This document shows positions 1-7,786 of a DNA stretch of 64,000 bases, piece by piece. Each line of letters begins with the position of its first letter. Position 1 is the first letter of the stretch. The DNA is taken from assembly GCA_963667675.1 (NCBI GenBank), contig OY763929.1, positions 1,054,001 to 1,118,000 of the forward strand, read 5' to 3'. The stretch comes from G963667675 sp963667675 (lineage in GTDB: Bacteria > Chloroflexota > Dehalococcoidia > Lucifugimonadales > UBA3495). The translations under genes were made by a program, and so were the position numbers. Under the pieces are notes generated by a model, which saw nothing but the letters and a program-made list of their open reading frames with translations, was not told the DNA's origin and ran no database searches.

Positions 1-719
1 TTACAAGTAGGCATCGACACCGGGAACCTGTTGTGGGCAGACGGAGTCCGCGCACTGGCCACCATCAGCGAGCAGACCGATTACGCCCAGGGAATCAGGC
101 GCACCACGGTCGCCCAGTTTGAGGAACGCGGCGGCAGGATAGTGGCCGAGGAGCGTTACCCTTCTGATGTCGCCGACTTCAGGCCCCAATTGACCAAGCT
201 GTTCGCCGCGGACCCGGATGCCTTGCACCTGGCGCCCCAGTCCGAATTTACCGCGGGCACAATCATCAAGCAGGCCCGGGAACTGGGTTATGAAGGCCCA
301 TCTACGGTGAGACAGTCTCGGTGGGCACCACCGCCTTGGACATCGCTGGCGATGCGGCCGCTGGCATGAAGGCCTTTACCAACGCCCTCGACCTGGATAT
401 CCCCAAGGCCCGGGAGGTCCTGGCCAACTTCAGGGACCGTTACGACTACGTCACCTTGCCCTGGCACCTGGGCTCCGCCTACGACGATGTCTACATCGCC
501 GCCGAGTGCCTCAGCCGGACCAACGACGATCAGGACGCCGACGGCTTCCGCGACTGCATGTATGAAATCACTTGGAGCGGCGCCATCGGCAACGACTACA
601 GCTTCGACTCCGACGGCGAAGTCGTGGGCCTCCACCGGGTAGCTGTGGAGGTGTTGCCCGTATCCCAGCGCACCGAGGACAGAACGTACCGGATGCTGGG
701 ACCGGCCCCCCAGGAGTAG
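1..719 (+). pseudogene. ABC transporter substrate-binding protein, branched-chain amino acid type (5' truncated, frameshifted)
   Basis: The reading frame is open from base 1, so the N-terminus lies outside the window. The first piece carries the type I periplasmic-binding fold, with ISEQTDYAQG and ERYPSDVADFRPQLTKL followed by QARELGYEGP. At about base 301 the frame shifts: the next frame continues with YGETVSVGTTALDIAGDAAAG and runs to the TAG at 717-719. One missing base between GP and YGE would restore a typical Leu/Ile/Val-binding protein (Peripla_BP_6). Such proteins capture branched amino acids or related organic acids outside the membrane for an ABC importer; no permease or ATPase gene is adjacent. 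A short hairpin (748-761) follows the stop. The family call is firm. Whether the frameshift is a mutation or an assembly error is open. Confidence 0.75.
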
Positions 720-812
720 AATTCCGCTCTACTTCCACCACACCCTCCGGCTACAGCCGGTAGTCCCTCCGCCCCCGCCAAGTTCCGGGGCGCAGGATAT
801 AGCCCTCCGACC

Positions 813-1730
813 CTACTCGGCTATTTGGGATAGCTGCTCTATGATTGTCCCGATGCTGGCCCGGTCGCCTATGGATCTGCCGACCTTTTTCCACCTTGAT
901 GACCCCGTCCTGGTCCACGATGAACGTTGCGGGAGCAGCGAGGCCGTCTCCCAGCCGATTGTACACGTTGTAAGCCTGCGGAGTTTCAGTAGACGGGTCG
1001 TACAGGATAGGGAAGGGGATGCCCAGTTCCTCGACGACCTTCGAAGCGCCGCTCAGGTCGTCGACACTGATGGCCAGTACCTCTGCGTCCAGTTCCTGGA
1101 TTTCCTCGTAACGTTCCGACAGCCCGACGAGCTGCTGGCGGCAGTAGGTTCACCAGAACGCCCGGTAGAACACCACCGCCAGGCTCTTCTCTCCCCTGTA
1201 GGACTCCATAGATACATCCGGCCACTGCGGCTGACGGCAGGGTAAACGCCGGGGCCAGGTTGCCCACGGCATATCCGACTTCTGGGGCTGGTTCAATGGG
1301 TGTAGGAGTGGGCTCAGGGGTCGGAGTAGGCTGCTGCGCCGGTACGGTAGCGGTGGGTGTAGGAGTAGGCTCAGTGGTTGGCGTGGGCTGCTGCGTCTGG
1401 TACGGCAACGGTGGGCGTAGGAGTCGGCCCAGTGGATTGGCGTGGGCTGCTGCGTTGGCTTCGCAATGGTGGGTATCAGGAGTAGGCTCAGGGGTCTGGC
1501 GTGGGCTGTTGCCCCGGAACCGCATCCGCCGGTTCCGGGGTCTGTTGCGTCTCGGTGGTTGGGGTTTCATCCCCAGCCGATGCAGGCTGTTGCTCTGCAG
1601 TATCTTCTGTGGGAGGGACGGCAACTGTCGTCGGTGCCGCCGTTGGAGCGACTGGAACGGTGGAAGCCGCCTCGCCGCAGGCGACCCCAAAGCCCAAGAC
1701 CATCATCCCCGCCAACAAGATTCTCAGCAT
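813..1730 (-). pseudogene. Redoxin (AhpC/TSA-like) lipoprotein, frameshifted, with in-frame UGA at the redox cysteine position
   Basis: The N-terminus is a lipoprotein signal (MLRILLAGMMVLGFGVAC, lipobox Cys 18). A long Pro/Thr/Gln-rich linker follows, in which the frame slips at least once. The redoxin domain begins with VGNLAPAFTLPSAA, shifts frame near 1220, continues WPDVSMESYRGEKSLAVVFYRAFW, meets TGA at 1152-1150, then reads TYCRQQLVGLSERYEEIQ through ATFIVDQDGVIK. One more extra base near 895 gives WKKVGRSIGDRASIGTII to the TAG at 813. Relatives have Cys in FW-C-x-x-C, so the UGA sits exactly on the first redox cysteine. It could therefore be selenocysteine, or the gene could be dead. 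The encoded protein would act as an outer-surface thiol peroxidase or disulfide exchanger. The frameshifts favour decay or assembly error; the UGA placement favours a selenoprotein ancestor. Confidence 0.6.
1116..1152 (-). promoter_or_regulatory. Candidate bacterial SECIS element downstream of UGA
   Basis: After the UGA (1152-1150) come 8 unpaired nucleotides, then CCG-c-CAGC (1141-1134), a 10-nt loop (1133-1124) whose second base is G, and GCUG-u-CGG (1123-1116). The stem is 4 bp plus 3 bp around one mismatch. The loop starts 16 nt after the UGA, within the spacing known for bacterial selenocysteine insertion elements. Hairpins of this size occur by chance in GC-rich DNA, so this supports but does not prove recoding. 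Confidence 0.35.
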
Positions 1731-1810
1731 GACCCTGCGATTATATTCCAGAATACCGGCCCGGTAGCAACCGCCCCGGACTTTCCCCCAAGTAGTACAA
1801 TGATTGGCCC

Positions 1811-1948
1811 ATGAACAGTTTCCACATGCTGGCCCTGCTTATCGCCGCTCTGCTCCTCGCCGCCGCCTGCGCCAGCGGCAGCCCCACGCCGAGCGGTACA
1901 TCGGGGTCACGGTACAGACTGCCAAGGCCCAACCCACCGTTATGCTAA
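1811..1948 (+). CDS. Short lipoprotein or 5' remnant of one
   Basis: Forty-five codons starting MNSFHMLALLIAALLLAAAC, a clear lipoprotein signal peptide with Cys 20, then a Ser/Pro/Gly-rich stretch ending at TAA 1946-1948. The open frame is far shorter than a usual lipoprotein. Downstream sequence in another frame (to about 2065) has no stop for some 40 codons. It is probably the 5' end of a larger lipoprotein lost to a frameshift, like the neighbouring genes in the first 2 kb. Confidence 0.4.
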   Translation: MNSFHMLALLIAALLLAAACASGSPTPSGTSGSRYRLPRPNPPLC

Positions 1949-2056
1949 ACTTACCCCCGACCCCCGACGCTGCGACAAGCCTTGCCCGGCAACGCTCCGC
2001 CGCCATTGCCGTCCCGGTGACAAAGTACGAATCCCCTTCCTCCATGCCATAGACCA

Positions 2057-2890
2057 ATGCGCACTGCAATGAACCGGACCGTACACTTGGCCCAGCGGCT
2101 GGTTGGCGCCCGCTGGTTCGAACACTTCATAATTGCCGTCATCCTGGCCAACGCCGTCATGCTGGGGTTGGGCACCTGGTCCTTGGTGGACCGCGACTAC
2201 GGCGACTGGTTGGAACTGGGATACCAGGCGGCCCTTGGCGTGTTCATCGTCGAAGCGTTGCTGAAGATGCTGGCCCTGGCCCCCCGGCCTCACCGGTATT
2301 TCCAGGACGGATGGAACGTCTTCGACTTCCTGGTGATAGCCTTGGCCCTCGTTCCCGCCGCCGGCCAGTTGGCCATGGTTGCCCGTCTGGCCCGGCTCTT
2401 GCGGGTGCTGCGGCTGATTACGGCGATAAGAGACCTGCGGCTGATCGTCGCAGCCTTGGTCCGGTCTATCCCCAGCGCAGGCCACGTAATCCTGCTGATG
2501 GGCATCGTGGTCTACATCTACGCCATCCTGGGCTATTACTTCTTCCACGAGCACGACCCCGATCACTGGCGCAGCCTCGGCATATCCGTCCTGACCCTGT
2601 TCAACATCATAACCTTGGAAGGCTGGGTCGAGGTGATGTACACCGCCATGGAGCTCCACTCCCTGGCCTGGATTTACTTCGTGAGCTTCGTGGTGATGGG
2701 GACCTTTGTGGTGATAAACTTGTTTATCGCCATAATCATAAATAACCTGGACGAGGTCAAGAAGGAGCGGCTCCGGGAGTTGGAGGGGCCGGTCTCCAGG
2801 GAAGAGCTTCTACAGGAGATTCGCGCCACCCAGTCCGCGCTCCAGCGTTTGGAACAGCGGCTGGACGACGACTCCAAAAGCCAGACCTGA
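2057..2890 (+). CDS. Bacterial voltage-gated cation channel (BacNav/prokaryotic Cav family)
   Basis: A 277-residue single-domain ion_trans protein that should assemble as a homotetramer in the inner membrane. Helices S1-S3 lie within about residues 22-105. S4 carries regularly spaced arginines (R110, R113, R116, R119), the voltage sensor. S5 spans about 138-162, the pore loop holds the filter TLEGWVE (186-192), and S6 about 204-230 includes VVINLFIAIIINN. A charged C-terminal helix with heptad-like spacing (about 231-275) fits the coiled coil of NaChBac-type channels. The filter differs from the usual TLESW by Gly at position 4 and has Glu at position 7, which bears on Na versus Ca selectivity. 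No clear SD site; Met 5 is an alternative start. It stands alone with no obvious operon. Confidence 0.93.
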   Translation: MRTAMNRTVHLAQRLVGARWFEHFIIAVILANAVMLGLGTWSLVDRDYGDWLELGYQAALGVFIVEALLKMLALAPRPHRYFQDGWNVFDFLVIALALVPAAGQLAMVARLARLLRVLRLITAIRDLRLIVAALVRSIPSAGHVILLMGIVVYIYAILGYYFFHEHDPDHWRSLGISVLTLFNIITLEGWVEVMYTAMELHSLAWIYFVSFVVMGTFVVINLFIAIIINNLDEVKKERLRELEGPVSREELLQEIRATQSALQRLEQRLDDDSKSQT

Positions 2891-3240
2891 CTCCCCGTAC
2901 TACGGGAGAAAACCTTTGCTTTGCCTACCCGGAAAGCCCGTCTCAGGTCATTCCTGGGTCGCTTGCCCGTCATACCGGCCCTGCCGTTCCTAGCATCCCT
3001 GGACCGCCCGTCACGCCGTCGCACTTTCCGGCCACCGAGCCGGAATCCAGCGGGAGGCCGGACTACCACCGTCATTCCGAGCGTAGCCGAGGAATCTAAA
3101 AACCCCGGCCTCCAAACCGGGAATATTGCCGCGCAGCCCGTCACGCCCGCCATCCCCTTTCCCCATCATTCCGGTCTCCGAAGCCGGGGAATCCAGCGAC
3201 CGGTCGCCCCATAGCGCGCCCCGCAAGGCCTCATATAGCT
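2891..3240. repeat. Intergenic region with dispersed ATTCC...GGAAT type repeats
   Basis: No gene is visible. The stretch contains several copies of short imperfect palindromic units around CATTCCGAGCG...GAGGAATC (about 3071-3100), CCGGAATCCAGCG (about 3040-3052) and CATTCCGGTCTCCGAAGCCG...GGAATCCAGCGACC (about 3167-3203). Similar units recur near 35148-35170 and 52846-52890. They look like small non-autonomous intergenic repeats. Confidence 0.55.
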
Positions 3241-3273
3241 AGCGCCCCCTCAGGTTTAGCCTGAGGGGGCGCT
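3241..3273. terminator. Strong hairpin terminator, 14-bp perfect stem
   Basis: The arms AGCGCCCCCTCAGG (3241-3254) and CCTGAGGGGGCGCT (3260-3273) are fully complementary around a 5-nt loop. It lies about 50 nt past the stop of the minus-strand secreted protein gene (3324). No U-tract is present on either side, so it may act as a weak terminator or an mRNA 3' end stabiliser. Confidence 0.6.
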
Positions 3274-3323
3274 GACGGTGCTGGGTTAAGGGCCAGTCCT
3301 GACTGCCCTTTGTGTGCCGGTTC

Positions 3324-5186
3324 TTATGAAATCGGCACTTGCAGCGTGTCAAGCTCCGAGGCATAGGCCGGGTGGGTTATGTCCCCGCCCAACGGGTCTG
3401 TGCCGTGGCCTGTAGCCGTGAAGTCTGCCGCTGTGGCGTCGCCTGCCAGGACCACGCCGGGTCCCTGCAGCGATACCGTTACCAACCGCCATTCCCAGGT
3501 CTCCCCTGGGCTCAGCACCCCGTCGTCCCCGGCGTCGTCGCCGATAAACTCCTTCGAGTCTTTCCTGAGGGTGGAAACGTGGGTGCCCGACGCTACAACG
3601 TCAACATATACGTTGCTGAGAGGGGAGTCGCCGGTGTTGGTCTCGGTGATGTTCAAGACGTGCACCACTACCCTGAACGACATGGATTCTACCTCTGACA
3701 CGTCAACGACGCTGTTGGGGTAGATTACATCGACGTTTATCGTGTCATCGTCCGTCACCGGGCCGCCGTCGGGGGCTATGCCGCTTACCGTCATAGTTAT
3801 TTCCGTGTTTTCGGTCAGTTTCCCTGAGGTGCAGAAGTGGATGGTTGACTGTCCTGCAGCCAGGGTTCCCAATGTCACGGAGCAAGCCGCAGAATCGGGA
3901 GCGGATATCCCCACGCCGGTTATCTCGGCATCGCCGTGATTGCTGACCGTTATCGTAAAGTTGACGGTTTCATCAGCCCGAATGGTATGTTCCCTCGGGG
4001 TTATCTCTATCCCCAGGACCGCCTCGAAGACCACAACCTCCGCATCGGCCATATCGGTCACCGTCGTTCCTACTTCCGACACCGTGCCGGTGGCCGTAGC
4101 CGTAACCATCGTTGTCCCAAGTTCGAGAGTGCTGGAGCAAGTATATGAATATGTATCCGTGCCTGCCTCGTTGCCCCTCGGACCCATGGAGCCGATGGTC
4201 TGGTCGCAGCCCTCCGCATTGGGTACGGCGACTGCCACTTCCACTATGTCAGTGGTATTGGGGTTCGTAACCGTGACTTCGAAGTTCGCCGGCTCTCCAA
4301 TCCGCACCTTTTGCGAGCTTGGCGTTATTTCGACTTCTATGGCTACGGGTTCTACCGATATGGACGCGGTGGCGGTGGCTGTGACCGACTCTTGGCCCGC
4401 TGGCACCCCGCCGGTTACAGCCGCCGTCGCGGTGACCACGTTGTCGGCTTCTTGGGCAGGGGACATCTCGCACTCAAAGCTGTGGACGCCGCCTACCTCC
4501 AACGTGTCGAGAGCCGCAACACAAGTGGTGTCCAGGGAATCTGAAACCTGGACGTTGGACAGTTGGAATCCGCCGGTGTTGGTAACGGTGATACGGAAGT
4601 CGGCGTCGCCGCCCTCGAAAATCGTCTGCTCGGCGGGGGTGACTGCTACCGTGATGGAAGGCGCCATCAGATCGATTTTCTTTTCCGAGGCTCCTGATGC
4701 CGTCGACTCCTTGGGACCGCTGTGGGACACGCCGCCTTCATAAGAAGCGCTGACGACTAATTCCCCGTTGACTGCGTCGGCCTGATCTACGATGTACCTC
4801 ACCGCGGGAGCGGAGTAGACATTGCCGGAACTTACCAACGGAATTACGGTCGCGGTGTCGCCTCCGGCAACCCCGTGGGCCTCGCCGTCGGGCGTCGTTA
4901 TCGTGAGGGTGCCCCCGGCGAAGTTACAAGCTGTATCTCCCTCGGGGACCTCGGCTACTGACAAGATCGATTGGAAATTGACCACCATGCCGTGGGACAC
5001 TTCGATTACGTCGGTTCCGTTCGCATCGACGGTCCTTATTCCCACGCTGCTGAGGGAAATGTTACATCCGTCAGGGTCTTGGTGGCCAAATACAAGTTGG
5101 CCCTGGAACAACAAGATAGCCATGACGGCCGCGGTTATCGCCGTGAATATTGCCAGTGGCACCACCCTGCTTTGAGTCAACTGCAT
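3324..5186 (-). CDS. Secreted or cell-surface protein with repeated DUF11/CARDB-like beta-sandwich domains
   Basis: About 620 residues. The start at 5186 (MQLTQSRVV) is chosen because AGGTGG (5199-5194) lies 7 nt upstream; ATG 5189 and a farther upstream ATG are alternatives. A signal peptide or anchor (about residues 5-34, LAIFTAITAAVMAILLFQG) is followed by a unique domain and at least three repeats of roughly 100 residues. Each has the pattern I-x-V-x-V-T-P ... F-x-I-T-V-T-N-x-G ... V, followed by Cys-containing strands (VSDSLDTTC, VPNAEGC, APDSAAC). This is the DUF11/CARDB-like pattern of bacterial surface proteins, often involved in adhesion or surface-layer structure. There is no LPXTG motif or C-terminal membrane helix. 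The specific function is unknown. It is followed by the hairpin at 3241-3273. Confidence 0.75.
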   Translation of the reverse strand: MQLTQSRVVPLAIFTAITAAVMAILLFQGQLVFGHQDPDGCNISLSSVGIRTVDANGTDVIEVSHGMVVNFQSILSVAEVPEGDTACNFAGGTLTITTPDGEAHGVAGGDTATVIPLVSSGNVYSAPAVRYIVDQADAVNGELVVSASYEGGVSHSGPKESTASGASEKKIDLMAPSITVAVTPAEQTIFEGGDADFRITVTNTGGFQLSNVQVSDSLDTTCVAALDTLEVGGVHSFECEMSPAQEADNVVTATAAVTGGVPAGQESVTATATASISVEPVAIEVEITPSSQKVRIGEPANFEVTVTNPNTTDIVEVAVAVPNAEGCDQTIGSMGPRGNEAGTDTYSYTCSSTLELGTTMVTATATGTVSEVGTTVTDMADAEVVVFEAVLGIEITPREHTIRADETVNFTITVSNHGDAEITGVGISAPDSAACSVTLGTLAAGQSTIHFCTSGKLTENTEITMTVSGIAPDGGPVTDDDTINVDVIYPNSVVDVSEVESMSFRVVVHVLNITETNTGDSPLSNVYVDVVASGTHVSTLRKDSKEFIGDDAGDDGVLSPGETWEWRLVTVSLQGPGVVLAGDATAADFTATGHGTDPLGGDITHPAYASELDTLQVPIS

Positions 5187-5369
5187 CATCTGACCACCTG
5201 TTAGCATTAAGATATTCGGGTTCCTGCTAAAGCCCAGCGTAGAATAATACAAGATGCACCAAATAGCAAGGCGCTTTTCAAAGTTCGGCCGGCTAGGTGC
5301 ATCAGGCGCTTCTTGTCAATACATCCGGGAATGACGGTAGACATAATATACGCAAGGGCATCAAATAGC

Positions 5370-5391
5370 AACCCATTCTGAGTGGGTTTTT
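5370..5391. terminator. Hairpin with T-tract near the purC 3' end
   Basis: AACCCA (5370-5375) pairs with TGGGTT (5383-5388), followed on the plus strand by a run of five T. It lies 10-30 nt beyond the purC stop. On the minus strand the hairpin is preceded by A residues and followed by a weaker T-containing tract, so it probably ends purC and may work in both directions. Confidence 0.5.
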
Positions 5392-5400
5392 GCCGGATTG

Positions 5401-6309
5401 TCAATCGGTAATCTCTAGCCGTTGCCCGGTGACCCGGCGATGCGCCTCCAAATATCGTTCCGATGTTTTGGCCACGATATCGCCCGGCAATTCCGGCGCC
5501 GGCGGCTCCCGGTCCCAGTCCTGGCCCACCAGCCAGTCTCGCACGAACTGTTTGTCGAAGTTGGGCTGCGATTGGCCCACCTGGTACCCTTCCAGGTCCC
5601 AGAATCGGCTGGAATCGGGAGTAAGCAACTCGTCGATGAGAATCAACTCCCCGTCCAGCAGCCCGAACTCCATCTTGGTGTCGGCCAATATAATCCCCTT
5701 CTCCAGGGTGTAGTCCTTGGCGAACTGGTACACCGCCTTGCTCACGTCGGCCAGCCGCTGCGCCATGTCCTCTCCGACCATGTCCACCACCTCTTGGGCC
5801 GACATGTTCTCGTCGTGGCCCACCTCGGCCTTGGTTGTGGGCGTGAACAGGGGCTCCGGGAATGCCTCGCCTTCCTTTAACCCCGCCGGCATGGGCTGGC
5901 CGGAGACGGTGCCCTCCTTCCGGTACTCCGACCACGCCGACCCGGTGATATACCCGCGTACGATGCACTCGATGTCTATCCGCTCCGCTTCCTTTACTAC
6001 CATGGCCTGTTGGGCCACTTCGCTGGGTACGTCGGCCAGCGACGGGCTGGCCTCTATCAGCGGCGCCGCCTCCGGCGAGTCGGCCAGGGCAATCAAGTGG
6101 TTGCCCACCAGGTGGCTGGTCTGGTCAAACCAGAACGCCGACATCCGGTTTAATACCAGGCCCTTTTGGGGAATGCCGGTGGGGAGCACCACGTCGAAGG
6201 CCGAAATTCGGTCGGTTGCCACCATCAGCAGCCGTCCGGTGTCTAAGCGATATGTATCCCGCACTTTGCCCCGGTTAATCTTGCCGGGTAGGTTGGTCTC
6301 AGTGAACAC
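5401..6309 (-). CDS. purC: Phosphoribosylaminoimidazole-succinocarboxamide synthase (SAICAR synthetase)
   Basis: 302 residues, the length of the single-domain bacterial/fungal-type enzyme. It joins aspartate to CAIR with ATP in step 8 of cytosolic purine synthesis. Family motifs are in order: GKINRGKVRDTY near the N-terminus (nucleotide binding), ATDRISAFDVVLPTGIPQKG, ECIVRGYITGSAWSEY, LFTPTTKAEVGHDENMS, and LADTKMEFGLLDGELILIDE with the metal and nucleotide contacts. It starts with GTG at 6309, preceded by AGAGGA about 8 nt upstream. No other purine gene is adjacent, so it appears monocistronic. The assignment is secure. Confidence 0.98.
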   Translation of the reverse strand: MFTETNLPGKINRGKVRDTYRLDTGRLLMVATDRISAFDVVLPTGIPQKGLVLNRMSAFWFDQTSHLVGNHLIALADSPEAAPLIEASPSLADVPSEVAQQAMVVKEAERIDIECIVRGYITGSAWSEYRKEGTVSGQPMPAGLKEGEAFPEPLFTPTTKAEVGHDENMSAQEVVDMVGEDMAQRLADVSKAVYQFAKDYTLEKGIILADTKMEFGLLDGELILIDELLTPDSSRFWDLEGYQVGQSQPNFDKQFVRDWLVGQDWDREPPAPELPGDIVAKTSERYLEAHRRVTGQRLEITD

Positions 6310-6587
6310 GAGGTTGTCCTCTCAAGATTGATTGGGTTCTGGGGCGAAACCCCGGTGACTCGGCACACAGTATAAACCATGCCCGGCGGAGTATGGCAAC
6401 GTCCCAAGATCCCCGCGGGTTTCCCTCCGGCCCATTGACGGCAACGATTGCTGGCGCCTCCCCCCTTATTTTCAAGCCCTCCGCTGCCCGGATTACCACC
6501 CTTGGGGTCTTTGCGCCGCCGCTTTGGTAAGATGACTAGACCAAAGACCCGCCAATTCTTCCCCTGACCGGCCAAAGTGAGCCTACT

Positions 6588-7233
6588 ATGTATGCCCGCG
6601 TAACCTTCGCCCAAGCCCAACCCGGTGAGTTGCAGAAAACTATCGGTCTGCTCCGGGACACCTTGTACCCCGCTTTCAAAGAAATGGAGGGTTTTCAAGG
6701 GGCTTACTTGCTCACCAATCCCGGCGAAGAAAAGGTCTGCGGAATCACCTTGTGGGAATCCGAAGACAGCATACCCCGCGTTACCCAAACTGCTGTAGAG
6801 GACGGCGGCCATGCTACCCGGCGGTTCTTTGAAGCCCCGCCCTTGGAACAACTGGCCACCATTCCATTGGCCGGCCAGCCCGGCCGCGAAATTTACCAGG
6901 TCGCGGCCCGGCTTTCTTCGCCCGGGCCGTTGACTGCGACCCCGCGCCAGGGTGCTGACGGCCCAGGTGATGCCCGGCGCGATGGACCGGGTCTACGAAA
7001 TCGCTCGCGACCTGGCCCAGGACGCAATCGGTCGGCAACCGGGGTTCCGGTATTCCTTGGCCCTCACCCAACTCGACAATGGCGCTTTCCTGGCCGTCAC
7101 ACTCTGGGAGAGTGAGGCCCACGCGGTGGACTGGGAGACAGGCTGCAAGTACCGGCGGCAGATTACCAAGATGACGCCTCTGCTGGACGGCTCCCCCAGG
7201 ATGGACTGCTACGACGTCAGCGTCTGCATTTGA
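6588..7233 (+). pseudogene. Tandem ABM-like (dimeric alpha-beta barrel) protein interrupted by a frameshift
   Basis: The first half (from ATG 6588) reads MYARVTFAQAQPGELQKTI... to GITLWESEDSIPRV, a small ABM/ferredoxin-like fold of the kind seen in antibiotic-biosynthesis-monooxygenase and heme-degrading-like proteins. The second half, in another frame from about 6952, repeats it (LTAQVMPGAMDRVYEIARDL ... LAVTLWESEAHAVDW). Removing one G from the GGG at 6950-6952 joins both halves into one protein of about 215 residues with two tandem domains, each carrying a TLWESE signature. Otherwise the second part could start at GTG 6952 as a separate small protein. Substrate unknown. A 12-bp hairpin at 7246-7273 follows. 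Confidence 0.6.
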
Positions 7234-7245
7234 GCCCTTTCGAGA

Positions 7246-7273
7246 GACCCGACCCCGTAGCCGGGGTCGGGTC
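7246..7273. terminator. Hairpin terminator, 12-bp perfect stem
   Basis: GACCCGACCCCG (7246-7257) pairs with CGGGGTCGGGTC (7262-7273) around the loop TAGC, 13 nt past the stop at 7233. No T-tract follows. Confidence 0.6.
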
Positions 7274-7377
7274 CCTCTGCTTGGTAGCCCTCCCGCAATG
7301 ACACCCATAGTCTCCGCCGGAAAATTGACGGGCGTTGGCCTCGGCAGTGTCACGAGGCCGTTGACGGTCCCACGCCC

Positions 7378-7420
7378 CCGTGGGTAAACTGGTATTGACC
7401 CGTGGGTAAACTGGTATTGA
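7378..7420. repeat. Tandem duplication of 21 bp (period 22)
   Basis: Two exact copies of a 21-bp unit lie at 7378-7398 and 7400-7420, separated by one base. They sit inside a non-coding stretch. Confidence 0.8.
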
Positions 7421-7786
7421 GCGGTAGGCGAACACCCCGCCGAACGCCGCCCCGGCAAGTGGCAGGCCATGCCCCTCGTTGGCATTTGCTCCGATGCGGC
7501 GACCGCGGGGATTGGGAATGTCCCAAAATGTCCCAGGATGTCCCAGGGAGCGAAAAAACCGCCGTCGGTCGCAGTCTTTTGACCCCCTCCCGGCGTCCCT
7601 TGTAGATCTGTCGGCATGACTGTTCGCCAATCTGGAGCCTGCGCGTCACGCCTCGTGACTGCCGCCAACGTGCCCAAAGTATTGACTTGGGCCGTGCTCA
7701 GCGCAATAATTGAGGTGCGGCAGTAGCCCCCTTGAAGCGGGGCTAAGAGTGCTTCTCTACCGCAAAACCAAGGAGGCCTGAATACT
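7421..7786. other. Intergenic region with no recognisable gene
   Basis: No frame has coding character. The only structure I see is a cluster of TGTCCCA units (about 7515-7550), related on the opposite strand to the GGGACATTTTGGGACA cluster near 35102-35130. The SD site AAGGAGG (7769-7776) of the following gene closes the region. Confidence 0.5.
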
